A DNA stretch of 37,037 bases from positions 1-37,037 of the forward strand of contig CAJYVK010000332.1 of NCBI GenBank assembly GCA_913778455.1, in the 5' to 3' direction. Shown piece by piece: positions 25,101 to 32,063 of the stretch; position 1 is the stretch's first letter, and every line of letters starts with the position of its first letter. The DNA is from an uncultured Hymenobacter sp. GTDB lineage: Bacteria > Bacteroidota > Bacteroidia > Cytophagales > Hymenobacteraceae. The position numbers and the translations under genes are program-made. The notes under the pieces are model-generated. The model was given only the letters and a program-made list of their open reading frames with translations. It made no database searches and was not told the DNA's origin.

Positions 25101-25584
25101 GGCCCGCGCCCTTGGCATCGACGACGCGGCCGGCCACGGGCACGTCGGCCAGCACCGCCGCCCCGGTCGAGGCCAGCAGCGAGGGCACCGTCGGCGGCAC
25201 CTCCACCTGTGATACCGGCACCGGGCTGGGCGCGGGCTTGGGCACGATGACGTACAACCCCTCGCGCAGCCGCTCCAGCTGCAAGCCGCTCTGCCGGGTG
25301 AGGTAGCGCAACGCTTCGGGCAGGGATTTGAACGCCGGGTGGTCCTTGGCTAGGTAGCGGCCCGCTACTAGCTGGTTACGGTACAGAAAATTAACCTTGT
25401 AAGTAGCCTGCAACTCCTGAATGAAGGCTTCCAGGGGCACCTGGGGCGCGGCCGAGCGCCCGGTAGTCGCGGGCAGGCGGGGGTTTTGCACGGCCAGGGC
25501 CAAGGCCCCCTGGGCCTGGCTGGCCCCGGTGGGTACGGCCCCCAGTAGCAGCGCCATGCGCACGTAGCGGGTAAAATTTGCCAT
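22123..25584 (-). CDS. SusC/RagA-type TonB-dependent transporter with STN signalling domain
   Basis: An 1153-residue outer-membrane importer for mannan oligosaccharides. Domains: signal peptide (to about 25), STN domain (about 55-115, FIQELQATYKVNFLYRNQLV and SGLQLERLREGLYVIV), CarboxypepD_reg-like domain (about 148-220), TonB-box region (LTDVVVVGYGT), plug (about 240-345: NIRGVGTLGNASPLIIVDGI and VLKDAASAAIYGSRAANGVL), and a 22-strand-type barrel. The STN domain marks it as a transducer: when loaded it should signal to the FecR anti-sigma factor encoded 66 bases upstream, which releases the ECF sigma factor. SusD follows after 26 bases. This is the usual Bacteroidota arrangement for host- or fungal-glycan loci. 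Confidence 0.95.
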   Translation of the reverse strand: MANFTRYVRMALLLGAVPTGASQAQGALALAVQNPRLPATTGRSAAPQVPLEAFIQELQATYKVNFLYRNQLVAGRYLAKDHPAFKSLPEALRYLTRQSGLQLERLREGLYVIVPKPAPSPVPVSQVEVPPTVPSLLASTGAAVLADVPVAGRVVDAKGAGLPGVTVVVKGTTQGTTTDPDGKFSLQVPAGATLVFSYIGYVRQEVPVAGATSSLAVTLADEAQALTDVVVVGYGTQQRANVTGAINTVNGATLENRPVTNVAQALQGASPNLTIQQNSAEPGAGLNINIRGVGTLGNASPLIIVDGIAGSLNALNPNDIESITVLKDAASAAIYGSRAANGVLLVTTKQGALNQKPVISYNTVLGYQAPNFQRRPVTGVQFMELKNEALVNSGQAPQFTPQQIRDFAAHGDYDWQLNQVLKKQAFQQNHNLSVSGSSGKTRYLLSLGYVDQNSLFYGDNYGFKRLNARLNLTTQVTDRLKLGAIFSYAHVGTREHAFDTQWIISDAARIPVIYPVQDAQGNYVTPATASDNSVNRLLNGGLRTNSNDNGFGNLNAEFEIVKGLRLRGLVGGDLWNYQNDEFQRSLQYVTLDGSPTAGGDGNNSVQNRNQRTLLTNYQTTLNYDRTFADKHSVQALVGYSTEHYTDDRRGIHVINIPGNQFGVINNGTTYAGISDPSGGYHANGTYGNQEQWALNSVFGRLNYNFAGKYLIEGSFRYDGSSRFAADRRWGFFPSGSVGWRPLEENFLDFLKSTLSDFKVRASLGQLGNQNIGLYRYLSTVSLAPGTYSFGGVPVSGSYFSTSNAGITWETATMGNVGIDLAFFQNALSFSADYFDKRTSNILIDLPVAGVFGAGAPTQNAAKVRNRGWEVSATYRMRTERGFNQSLSLNLADTRNTVLDTKGVETIRGGDATNIIREGWPINSYFGYRTAGFYQTMEEVNAGPKPAFVAPGTVRPGDIRYVDRNGDGVINQDDRFILGNPFPRYTFGATYAADYKGVDLLIFVQGVGKRSLYIRGEGVEAFHNNWENVYEQHLDRWTPTNPDASYPRLTIGTASTNNNQGSDYWLRNGAYARLKNVQLGYTLPATLTKRAYIQRLRIFASGQDLLTISHLKKIGFDPEISEFSESVGFGGGSGSSGRVYPAVRVVTLGVDISL

Positions 25585-25650
25585 GTAACGGGTGGGAAAA
25601 ATGGATAAGAGAGAGCGGAGGAAGGAGTAGGCCAGGGTGGTAGCTCAGCG

Positions 25651-26700
25651 CTACTGGGCCAGCGGCTGCAAGCGCACCACGTTGCCGGTGCGGGTAGCCT
25701 CGATGCCCAGCGACTTGGCCAGGGCGGGGAGCAGGAGGTCGGGGTCGTTGGCGGGCAGCACGCCGGTGAGCGTCTGGCGCAGCAGGGCCGAGTCGGTGGC
25801 GATGACCTCCCAGCCGTAGGCGTCGCGCAGCAGCTGGGCGAGCTCGCGCACCGAGGTTTGCTGCAAGCGCAGCTGGCCCTGCGTCCAGGCCGAGTACAGG
25901 GCCGGCTGCACGTGCCGCCGGGCCAGGGCCGGCGCGTCGGCGGTAGTTTCGACGAGGTCGCCGGGCTGCATAAGCACATTTTCGGTGGTAAACCAGGCGT
26001 GGCGGGCCACGGCTACCTTGCCCGAGCTGAGCACCACTTTCGTACTGGCCGGCTGGCTGTTGACGTTGAACTGGGTGCCCAGCACCGCGATGTCGAGCCC
26101 GCCCGCGTGCACCACGAATTTGGCCCCGGCCGGGGCGGCGGCCACGTCGCGCACGGCCGCCGGGGCGAGGTGCGTCACGCGGAAGTAAGCCTCGCCCGTC
26201 AGCCACACCTCGCGGGGCGCGGTGGCCGTCCACCGGCTGGCGGTGGTAAGCGTGGCGTTGCCGTTGAGCACCACCACCGAGCCGTCGGGCAGGGTGAGCG
26301 TGCGGGGCTGCTGGGGGCCAGCCACGTAGCGCGTGGTGGGGCCGGTCGCGGCCGGCCACTGCCACCACGCCGCGGCGGCCAGCAAAGCCAGCGCCCCCGC
26401 GCCGGCCAGCCGCCGGGTGCGCCGCTGCCAGCGCAGCCAGGGCCGCGGCTCCTCGTACGCCAGCGCCCGCCGCAAACGCAGCAGCTCCTGCTGCTTGAGC
26501 TCGGCCGGCACCGGAAACAGCTGGCGCGGACCGAGACCCTGCACCAAGGCATGGGCCTGGTCGGCCGCGAGCTGCTGGGCCGGGTGCTGGGCCAGCCACG
26601 CCTGCCAGAACTGCCCCGCCGGCGAGCCGGCATCGGCCACGTAGGCCTGAAACGACTCGTCCGCCACGAAATCATTCACCGAGTACTGCGTAAAATCCAT
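25651..26700 (-). CDS. FecR-type anti-sigma factor
   Basis: A 349-residue inner-membrane regulator. The cytoplasmic N-terminal part (1 to about 95) should bind the sigma factor. One membrane segment follows (about 98-112, LAGAGALALLAAAAWWQW). The FecR domain covers about 125-235 (TLTLPDGSVVVLNGNATLTT, EVWLTGEAYFRV, FVVHAGGLDIAVLGTQFNVN). A DUF4974 domain lies at about 272-345 (WTQGQLRLQQTSVRELAQLL), and in this family it contacts the STN domain of the partner receptor. It sits between the sigma factor and the SusC gene in the same direction. Function as the signal relay for this locus is inferred from order and domains. Confidence 0.92.
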   Translation of the reverse strand: MDFTQYSVNDFVADESFQAYVADAGSPAGQFWQAWLAQHPAQQLAADQAHALVQGLGPRQLFPVPAELKQQELLRLRRALAYEEPRPWLRWQRRTRRLAGAGALALLAAAAWWQWPAATGPTTRYVAGPQQPRTLTLPDGSVVVLNGNATLTTASRWTATAPREVWLTGEAYFRVTHLAPAAVRDVAAAPAGAKFVVHAGGLDIAVLGTQFNVNSQPASTKVVLSSGKVAVARHAWFTTENVLMQPGDLVETTADAPALARRHVQPALYSAWTQGQLRLQQTSVRELAQLLRDAYGWEVIATDSALLRQTLTGVLPANDPDLLLPALAKSLGIEATRTGNVVRLQPLAQ

Positions 26701-26754
26701 AGGCGGGCAAGCGAGAAATGACCTGATTTTTCCTGACCACGAACGAGGGTGCGT

Positions 26755-26830
26755 TTTGTACTCTATCGGACGGGTAAATTTTTGGAAATATTTTTTAATC
26801 AGCTGTTGTCAAGCCACTTATTTCCATCCT
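26755..26830 (-). promoter_or_regulatory. AT-rich candidate promoter for the anti-sigma/SusC genes
   Basis: The 184 bases between sigma and anti-sigma genes contain an AT-rich block. On the - strand a TTGACA (26807-26812 on +) is followed by AACAGCTGATTAAAAAATA. This could be a separate promoter for fecR-susC, possibly read by the ECF sigma factor encoded upstream. It does not match the usual TAnnTTTG element, so it is a weak candidate. Confidence 0.3.
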
Positions 26831-26845
26831 TCACTCTTCTACACT

Positions 26846-26870
26846 GATGGCGCGTATGCCCTGCGCCATC
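26846..26870 (-). terminator. Hairpin just after the sigma factor gene
   Basis: GATGGCGC (26846-26853) pairs with GCGCCATC (26863-26870) around a nine-base loop, 14 bases beyond the sigma factor stop. No T-run follows on the - strand, so it is more likely an attenuator or mRNA-stabilising hairpin than a full terminator. Confidence 0.4.
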
Positions 26871-26884
26871 GGTAGCCCTTCACA

Positions 26885-27478
26885 TCAAGCGGAACACAGC
26901 CCCGCCAGTAGCTTGCACAGCACGAGCAGCAGCGAGTGCGGCAGCACTTGGCGCAGCCGCTTGATGGCCTGGTGCACCAGGTTGCGCACCGACTGGGGAT
27001 TGAGGTCCATAATCGCGGCGATGCGATCGTAGGCGAAGCCATCGAAAAACTTGAGGTACAAGGCTTCGCGGTGGCGGTTGCTGAGCTGTTGCAGGGCGGC
27101 CAGCAGCTGGGCTTGCTGCTCGGTGGTGAGTTGCTGGGCAATTAAAAACTCTTCGGGGGAGGGCTGCACGGGGGCGTCGCCGAGGTAGCCGCTTTGCAGC
27201 GCCGAGCGCCGCTTCTGGGCGCGGGCCTCGTCGGTGATGTGGTAGCGCAGCGCGGTGAAGAGGTAGGGCCGAATTTCCGCAATCGGCCCCAGGGCCGGGC
27301 GGCGCTGCCAGAGGCGCTGAAACAAGTTCTGGATGCAGTCTTTCACCACCTCCTCGTCGCCGGTGAGGCGCACCCCGTAGCGGTAGAGCTCGTCGTAGTG
27401 CGCCAGAAAAATGCGCTCGAATGCCTGCCTGCTGCCCGCCAGAAACTCATTCCACTGCGAAGCATCAAGCAATTGCAT
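26885..27478 (-). CDS. ECF sigma-70 family factor (FecI-like)
   Basis: A 197-residue extracytoplasmic-function sigma factor. I use the ATG at 27478 (MQLLDASQWNEFLAGSRQAF); the longer frame adds 15 unlikely residues. Region 2 is FERIFLAHYDELYRYGVRLT and VVKDCIQNLFQRLWQRR. Region 4 is LQQLSNRHREALYLKFFDGF and RIAAIMDLNPQSVRNLVHQA, a clear helix-turn-helix. It is paired with the FecR-type gene downstream and the STN-SusC, so it should turn on the SusCDE-GH76-GH92 genes when mannan fragments are sensed. The MFS gene lies 108 bases upstream in the same direction. Confidence 0.93.
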   Translation of the reverse strand: MQLLDASQWNEFLAGSRQAFERIFLAHYDELYRYGVRLTGDEEVVKDCIQNLFQRLWQRRPALGPIAEIRPYLFTALRYHITDEARAQKRRSALQSGYLGDAPVQPSPEEFLIAQQLTTEQQAQLLAALQQLSNRHREALYLKFFDGFAYDRIAAIMDLNPQSVRNLVHQAIKRLRQVLPHSLLLVLCKLLAGLCSA

Positions 27479-27586
27479 ACAGGTTAAGTAGTTAAGAAGG
27501 CCCCGCCGCTGCCGGGCACCCAAGCTCGGCAGTGCTTAATCGTATTAGCATCTGAGTCAGCCGGCCGGGCGGCGGGTACCTCTCCC

Positions 27587-28966
27587 CTACTGCCAGCCAC
27601 GCTCAATCTCCTCCAGGGTCCGGCCCTTGGTTTCGGGCACGGCCCGCCACACAAAGCCGAAGGTGAAGGCCGAAAGTAGCGCGTAGAGTCCAAATGCGCC
27701 CGCCAGGCCCGCCGTTTTCACTAACGATAAAAAGGTGAACGAGATAGCGGTGCAGGCCACCCACAGCGCCACCGTGGCCAAGGCCGCCGCCCGGCCGCGC
27801 ACGGCGTTGGGGAAAATCTCGGTAATTACCACCCACACGCCCGGCCCCAGCCCCACCGCGAAGCAGGCCACGTACAACATGATGAGCCCCAGCAGCCACG
27901 GCCCGGGCGCGTGCAGCTGCAAGGCCAGCACCAGCGCCCCCAGCGCCAGCGCCATGCCGCCCGAGGCAACCAGCAGCAGCGGCTTGCGCCCCACCCGGTC
28001 GATGACGAACAGCGCCACGATGGTGCCCGCGAAGTTGATGCCCCCGATGAGGGCGTTGGCCCCGATGGCCGAGGCGGCGCTCTGTCCGCTGTGCTCGGTG
28101 AAAATGAGGGAGCCGTAGTACAGAATAGTGTTGATGCCGGTGATTTGCTGCAACACGGCCAGTACCACCGCGATGCGCAGCGGCCGGCGCAGGCGCGGCT
28201 GGCTTAGGCGGGCGGCGGCCCCCTGCTCGTCGGCCAGCGCGGCCTGGATTTCGGCGGCCTCGGCGGCGGCAGCTACTGGGCCGTTGAGGCGAGTGAGGGT
28301 GCCCAGGGCTTCGGCCGCGCGGCACCGGCCCAGCAGCCAGCGCGGGCTTTCGGGCACCAGCAGCAGCGTGAGCATAAACAGCAGCGAGGGCACGGCGGCG
28401 GCGGCAAACATCCAGCGCCACGCCCCGAGCCCCAGCCCGGCCAGGTAGTAGCTGGCCACGTAGGCCAGCAAAATCCCCGTCACGATGGCCAGCTGGTTGA
28501 GCGTCACCAGTTGCCCGCGAATGCGGGCCGGGGCAATCTCGGCGATGTAGAGCGGCACCAGCAGTGAGGCCACCCCAATGGCCAGCCCGCCCGCAAACCG
28601 CGCCGCCACAAACTCGGCCAGCGTGCGCGGCACCGCCGCCGCCAGCGCCGACGCCGTAAACAGCGCCGCCGCCCCAAACAGCAGCCGCCGCCGCCCGTAG
28701 CGGTCGGTAAGCCAGCCGGCGAGGGCCGCCCCCGCCACCGCCCCAAACAGGATGCTGCTGGCCGCCAGCTCGGTTTGCCCGTCGCTCAAACCGAAGTCCT
28801 TCTTTAGAAAAACCAACGCGCCGTTGATGATGGCCGTATCGAAACCGAAGAGTAGCCCGCCCAATGCCGCGACGGCCGCGATCAGGTACACGTAACCGGG
28901 GCCGGCGGGAGGCGGGGCAGCGGCCGCTTCGGGCCGGGACCGGGCGGAGGCAGTTGGGGAGAGCAT
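27587..28966 (-). CDS. MFS sugar transporter (sugar-porter family)
   Basis: A 459-residue inner-membrane importer with about 12 membrane segments and every sugar-porter signature: GGLLFGFDTAIINGAL in helix 1, DRYGRRRLL between helices 2 and 3, PESPRWLLGR at the end of the first half, QQITGINTILYYG in helix 7, DRVGRKPLLL in the second half and PETKGRTLEEIE at 444 onward. These proteins are proton symporters or facilitators for hexoses and pentoses. In this locus mannose released in the periplasm is the likely substrate. It lies between the DeoR-type regulator and the sigma factor on the same strand, with a palindromic repeat upstream. Confidence 0.92.
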   Translation of the reverse strand: MLSPTASARSRPEAAAAPPPAGPGYVYLIAAVAALGGLLFGFDTAIINGALVFLKKDFGLSDGQTELAASSILFGAVAGAALAGWLTDRYGRRRLLFGAAALFTASALAAAVPRTLAEFVAARFAGGLAIGVASLLVPLYIAEIAPARIRGQLVTLNQLAIVTGILLAYVASYYLAGLGLGAWRWMFAAAAVPSLLFMLTLLLVPESPRWLLGRCRAAEALGTLTRLNGPVAAAAEAAEIQAALADEQGAAARLSQPRLRRPLRIAVVLAVLQQITGINTILYYGSLIFTEHSGQSAASAIGANALIGGINFAGTIVALFVIDRVGRKPLLLVASGGMALALGALVLALQLHAPGPWLLGLIMLYVACFAVGLGPGVWVVITEIFPNAVRGRAAALATVALWVACTAISFTFLSLVKTAGLAGAFGLYALLSAFTFGFVWRAVPETKGRTLEEIERGWQ

Positions 28967-29016
28967 GGGTGGGAAAAGGAAGAACTGTGGGAAAGGATTT
29001 TATAGCGGTCTACCTG

Positions 29017-29107
29017 CCCCGGTGTAACACTAAGCTCCGGCTTGGTGAGGCGTCCGGTGGACGAACTCAGGCGCCTCACCAAGCCGGAGCTTAGTGTTAC
29101 ACCGGGG
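29017..29107. repeat. Family A palindromic repeat, copy 3
   Basis: The 25-base arms are at 29023-29047 and 29077-29101 and match exactly as reverse complements around a 29-base spacer. The stem extends six more pairs on the outside (CCCCGG against CCGGGG), giving 31 paired bases. It differs from copy 1 at two arm positions and both changes are mirrored on the other side. It lies between the DeoR-type gene stop and the MFS gene start, so it may act as a terminator or attenuator for the - strand message. Confidence 0.9.
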
Positions 29108-29116
29108 CGATGAGCA

Positions 29117-29917
29117 TCACACCAGTAACACCTCGATACCCAGCGCCCGGAAAGGCGCTACCTGCGCCTCCGTGGCCCCGGTATCGGTAATGAGCTGATG
29201 CACCTCGGCGGTGGGGCAGATGAGCGAGGTAGCCACCGTGCCGAGCTTAGTATGGTCGGCCACCACGATGCGGCGCTTGGCCTGGCGCAGCATCACCTGG
29301 ATGATGGCGGCTTCTTCGGGATGCAGCGAGGTGAGGCCCCGCTGGGCATCGATGCCGTTGACGCCGATGAAGACTTTATCGACGAAGAACTGACTGAGTG
29401 CCTGAGCCGTGGCTGGCCCCACCAGCGAAAACCAGCCGCCAGTGAGGAAGCCCCCGGTCACGAACACCCGCACGTCGCGGCGGTGACTCAGCTCCATCGC
29501 CACGTTTACGGTATTGGTGACCACCGTCACGTTGGCCCCGGGCCGCAGGCTGCGCGTGACTTGCGTGGTGGTAGTACCCGCCGTGAGCGAGATAATTTCG
29601 CCCGGCTCGATGAGCGCGGCGGCGGCCAGCCCGATGCGGCGCTTCTCGGCCAGGTTGCGGTCTATCTGCTCGTGAAAGCTGGAATCGTAGCGGAAGGGCT
29701 CGTAGAGCAGGGGCTCGCGGGGCACCGCGCCGCCGTGGGTGCGCCGCAGCCGGCCGCGCTGCTCCAGCTCCACGAGGTCGCGCCGCACGGTGGCCACCGA
29801 CACGCCAAATTGCGCCGCCAGCTCATCGACGGTCACGGTGCCGGCGTGCAGCAGCTTTTCCATAATGGCCTGGGCGCGGACCGCGGCGGCGTTGTCGGGA
29901 GTTAGTATGTCAGACAT
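29117..29917 (-). CDS. DeoR-family transcriptional regulator
   Basis: A 266-residue sugar-responsive regulator, normally a repressor released by a phosphorylated sugar. I use the ATG at 29917 (MSDILTPDNAAAVRAQAIME); the longer frame needs TTG at 29953. The N-terminal winged helix has VDELAAQFGVSVATVRRDLV then ELEQRGRLRRTHGGAV. The C-terminal DeoR sensor domain has ISLTAGTTTTQVTRSLRP, VFVTGGFL and VFIGVNGIDAQRGLTSLHPE, with RIVVADHTKLG. It is encoded just downstream of the mannose-6-phosphate isomerase, so mannose-6-P or fructose-6-P is a reasonable effector. This would add a second control layer to the sigma/anti-sigma pair. Its binding site is not proven; see the dyad at 31923. Confidence 0.92.
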   Translation of the reverse strand: MSDILTPDNAAAVRAQAIMEKLLHAGTVTVDELAAQFGVSVATVRRDLVELEQRGRLRRTHGGAVPREPLLYEPFRYDSSFHEQIDRNLAEKRRIGLAAAALIEPGEIISLTAGTTTTQVTRSLRPGANVTVVTNTVNVAMELSHRRDVRVFVTGGFLTGGWFSLVGPATAQALSQFFVDKVFIGVNGIDAQRGLTSLHPEEAAIIQVMLRQAKRRIVVADHTKLGTVATSLICPTAEVHQLITDTGATEAQVAPFRALGIEVLLV

Positions 29918-29983
29918 AGGGCTGTGTTTATTCGAAAGCGATTGCGGCGGCAAAGTTGGCGGCGGCCGGGCGGCCGCCGCTGG

Positions 29984-31756
29984 CTAGGCGTGGGTCCGCA
30001 CGTAAGCTTTCAGGGTGGCGCACTCGGTACCGAGGGCCGGGCCGTGGGGCCGAATGGTGTAGGCCCCCACCGCCGCCGGCACGATAAACGTTTCGGCGTA
30101 ATGCACCACGAAGGGCTCGAAGGCCCCGCCGGGGCTTTCGACCACCGCCTCGGCCCCTTGCACCAAGTTGAGCACCTGCACGCCGCCGCGGGTGTGGTGC
30201 GGCACCGGGCCGGTAAACCAGTGCCGGCGCGTTTCGATAAACTCGCGCTCGTGCAGGCCGGTGCGCTCCTCGCGCCAGCCGGGACCGCTGGCCACGTCGG
30301 TCACTTGGTTGACCAGGTTTTGGGCAACCCAGGCCGTAGTGCGGTCGGGCTGGATGTTGGCCGCGCCGTGGGCCAGGTGAATGGGCCGGGGCCGGCCGTC
30401 GAGCCCCAGCCGCTGCCAGTCCCAGAGCTTGAAAGTGAAGATGTAGGGCGTCGCCGAAATCTCCAGCACCATGCTGCCCGCCCCCGAGCAGTGAATGGTG
30501 CCCGCCGGAATCAGGAAGTGGTCGTGCGGGCGGGCTGGTAGCTCGTTGACGTACGCGGCCGCCGGGAAGGGAACCGCTGAGTCGTCCTGGGCGCGTTGCA
30601 AGTCGGTCAACATTGCCTGACAATCAATCCCTTCCTTCAACCCCAGATATACCACCGCGCCCGGCTCGGCATCGAGCAGGTAGTAGCTTTCGTCCTGGGT
30701 GTAGGTGAGGCCGAACTGGTCCTGCGCGTACTCGGTGAGCGGGTGTACTTGCAGCGAGAGATTGCCGCCGCCCATCGTATCGAGCAGGTCGAAGCGGATG
30801 GGAAACTCGGTACCGAAGCGAGCGTGCACGGCCTCGCCCAGCAGCTCGCGGGGGTGCAGCAGCACGAGGTCGAGGCTCGGAATTTCGACCCGTTCCGCCC
30901 CGTAGCCCAGCCGCAGCGAGTTTTCCTCGGGCACGCAGTCGAAGCACCACGCGTAGTTGGCCGGGCCGGCGGGCAGGTCGCACACTTCGCGCATCCACTG
31001 CCCGCCCCAGGGGCCGGGGTCGAAAAACGGCACTACCCGGAACGGCCGCCGCACCGTAGCCGCCAGCCCGGCCCGCAGGGCAGCCCCGGCGAGGAGCCTG
31101 GGCACGGCGGGGTCGTTGGTATCGAGCAGAAAATCAGCCCGGGGCAGCACCTGCTTCTTCAAGCGGTCGGCCGCCCGCCAGTCCACGAAAAAGGCCCGCT
31201 TGTATTTAAGGCTGGCTTTTTCGGAAAAATTAGTGGCGCCCAGATTGGCAATCTCGCCGCGCCGCTGCCGCTGCTGAATCTCCCAGCGGGCCAGGTCGGC
31301 GTAGACCAGCACCGCGGGGGCCGGGCACACCAGCGTGGCCCCGGTGCCCAGCACCAGCACCAGCCGGCCGGCGGCCCCGGCCAGCGCGGCTTGCGCCTGT
31401 TGCAGCCGCTGGGGGTCGAGAAAATCGGCCACCGTCAGGCCGTTGAGCCGGCCGAATACAGGGTCGTCGGTGAGCGGGCCAGCCACCAAGCGGTCAATTT
31501 CGGCGGCGGGGTAATACAGGTCGTCGGCTACCAGCACCAGCGCCGGCTGCAAGGCCGCAACTAGCTCGCGCTGCACTTGCGCGAGGTCGGTACCGGGGTA
31601 GCACTCTACCGCTACTACTAGGGGCGAGTCGGCGGTCGGTGGAGTCGGCAGCGCCGCCCGTAGCCGGGTGCCGATGGTGGGCCAGCCCGCCTGGCAAGCA
31701 TCGGCCTCGGCCGCTACCGGCACGCAGGGGAACTTGTCGTAGTTGGAGGCGCGCAT
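29984..31756 (-). CDS. manA: Class I mannose-6-phosphate isomerase with extra N-terminal domain
   Basis: A 590-residue protein that should convert mannose-6-P to fructose-6-P. The C-terminal part is a cupin-type class I isomerase: LSLQVHP (Gln336, His338), DESYYLLDAEPGAVVYLGLK (Glu356) and LIPAGTIHCSG (His422) fit the Zn ligands, and a further cupin region follows. The first 230 residues are extra relative to E. coli ManA. They resemble a nucleoside/uridine-kinase-like fold (VVAVECYPGTDLAQVQRELV, then LVLVADDLYYP), but the loop ECYPGTDLAQ lacks the GK[ST] of a working P-loop, so kinase activity is doubtful. Long forms like this are known in Bacteroidota. It is the first gene of the - strand run and divergent from the sugar kinase. 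Confidence 0.88.
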   Translation of the reverse strand: MRASNYDKFPCVPVAAEADACQAGWPTIGTRLRAALPTPPTADSPLVVAVECYPGTDLAQVQRELVAALQPALVLVADDLYYPAAEIDRLVAGPLTDDPVFGRLNGLTVADFLDPQRLQQAQAALAGAAGRLVLVLGTGATLVCPAPAVLVYADLARWEIQQRQRRGEIANLGATNFSEKASLKYKRAFFVDWRAADRLKKQVLPRADFLLDTNDPAVPRLLAGAALRAGLAATVRRPFRVVPFFDPGPWGGQWMREVCDLPAGPANYAWCFDCVPEENSLRLGYGAERVEIPSLDLVLLHPRELLGEAVHARFGTEFPIRFDLLDTMGGGNLSLQVHPLTEYAQDQFGLTYTQDESYYLLDAEPGAVVYLGLKEGIDCQAMLTDLQRAQDDSAVPFPAAAYVNELPARPHDHFLIPAGTIHCSGAGSMVLEISATPYIFTFKLWDWQRLGLDGRPRPIHLAHGAANIQPDRTTAWVAQNLVNQVTDVASGPGWREERTGLHEREFIETRRHWFTGPVPHHTRGGVQVLNLVQGAEAVVESPGGAFEPFVVHYAETFIVPAAVGAYTIRPHGPALGTECATLKAYVRTHA

Positions 31757-31785
31757 AAAAAGAGGGGATCTATGGAAAAGGATGT

Positions 31786-31864
31786 TGTAACACCAAGCTC
31801 CGGCTTGGTGCTGCGGTAGGACGCGCCTGCCGAGCGCCTCACCAAGCTGGAGCTTGGTGTTACA
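31786..31864. repeat. Family A palindromic repeat, copy 4
   Basis: Arms at 31786-31810 and 31840-31864, with one wobble mismatch, around a 29-base spacer that holds its own hairpin (CGGTAGG against CCTGCCG). It lies 29 bases upstream of the isomerase start, inside the divergent promoter region between manA and the sugar kinase. Confidence 0.9.
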
Positions 31865-31922
31865 GAAGCAGCTTCCTCAATGCCCACCGCTTATCGTCGC
31901 TGCAAATATTGACAACAAAAAT

Positions 31923-31945
31923 GATTGTTTTAACCTAAAACGATC
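31923..31945. promoter_or_regulatory. Candidate operator in the divergent manA/kinase promoter
   Basis: GATTGTTTTA (31923-31932), three bases, then TAAAACGATC (31936-31945) form a ten-base dyad with one mismatch in an AT-rich stretch between divergent genes. The half-site CTAAAACG recurs in the palindrome at 34576 before the second GH92. The DeoR-type protein or another locus regulator may bind here. No footprint evidence can be seen from sequence. Confidence 0.45.
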
Positions 31946-31977
31946 AAAATAATTTTTATTTTTCCAAAATCAACTCG

Positions 31978-31985
31978 TTACTTTG
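31978..31985 (+). promoter_or_regulatory. Candidate -7 element for the kinase gene
   Basis: TTACTTTG, close to the Bacteroidota TAnnTTTG element though one base short, lies about 80 bases before the kinase ATG and just right of the AT-rich dyad. No clear upstream TTG element at the expected distance, so moderate to low support. Confidence 0.35.
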
Positions 31986-32063
31986 CCAGCAGCTTGGTGC
32001 AGCAGCGCAAAGAAGAAAGGAGCGTACGCGCAGTCGGCACCGGCATTTCCCCCATTCCCACCC

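Noticed and set aside
123-31864. Possible CRISPR array from the recurring 25-base arms
   Set aside because: The copies are thousands of bases apart and arranged as inverted pairs, not as regular direct repeats with spacers. No cas genes are present.
29017-31864. Composite transposon formed by repeats on both sides of DeoR-manA
   Set aside because: No transposase gene lies inside and I saw no target-site duplication. The repeats are short structured elements, so only the bracketing is reported.
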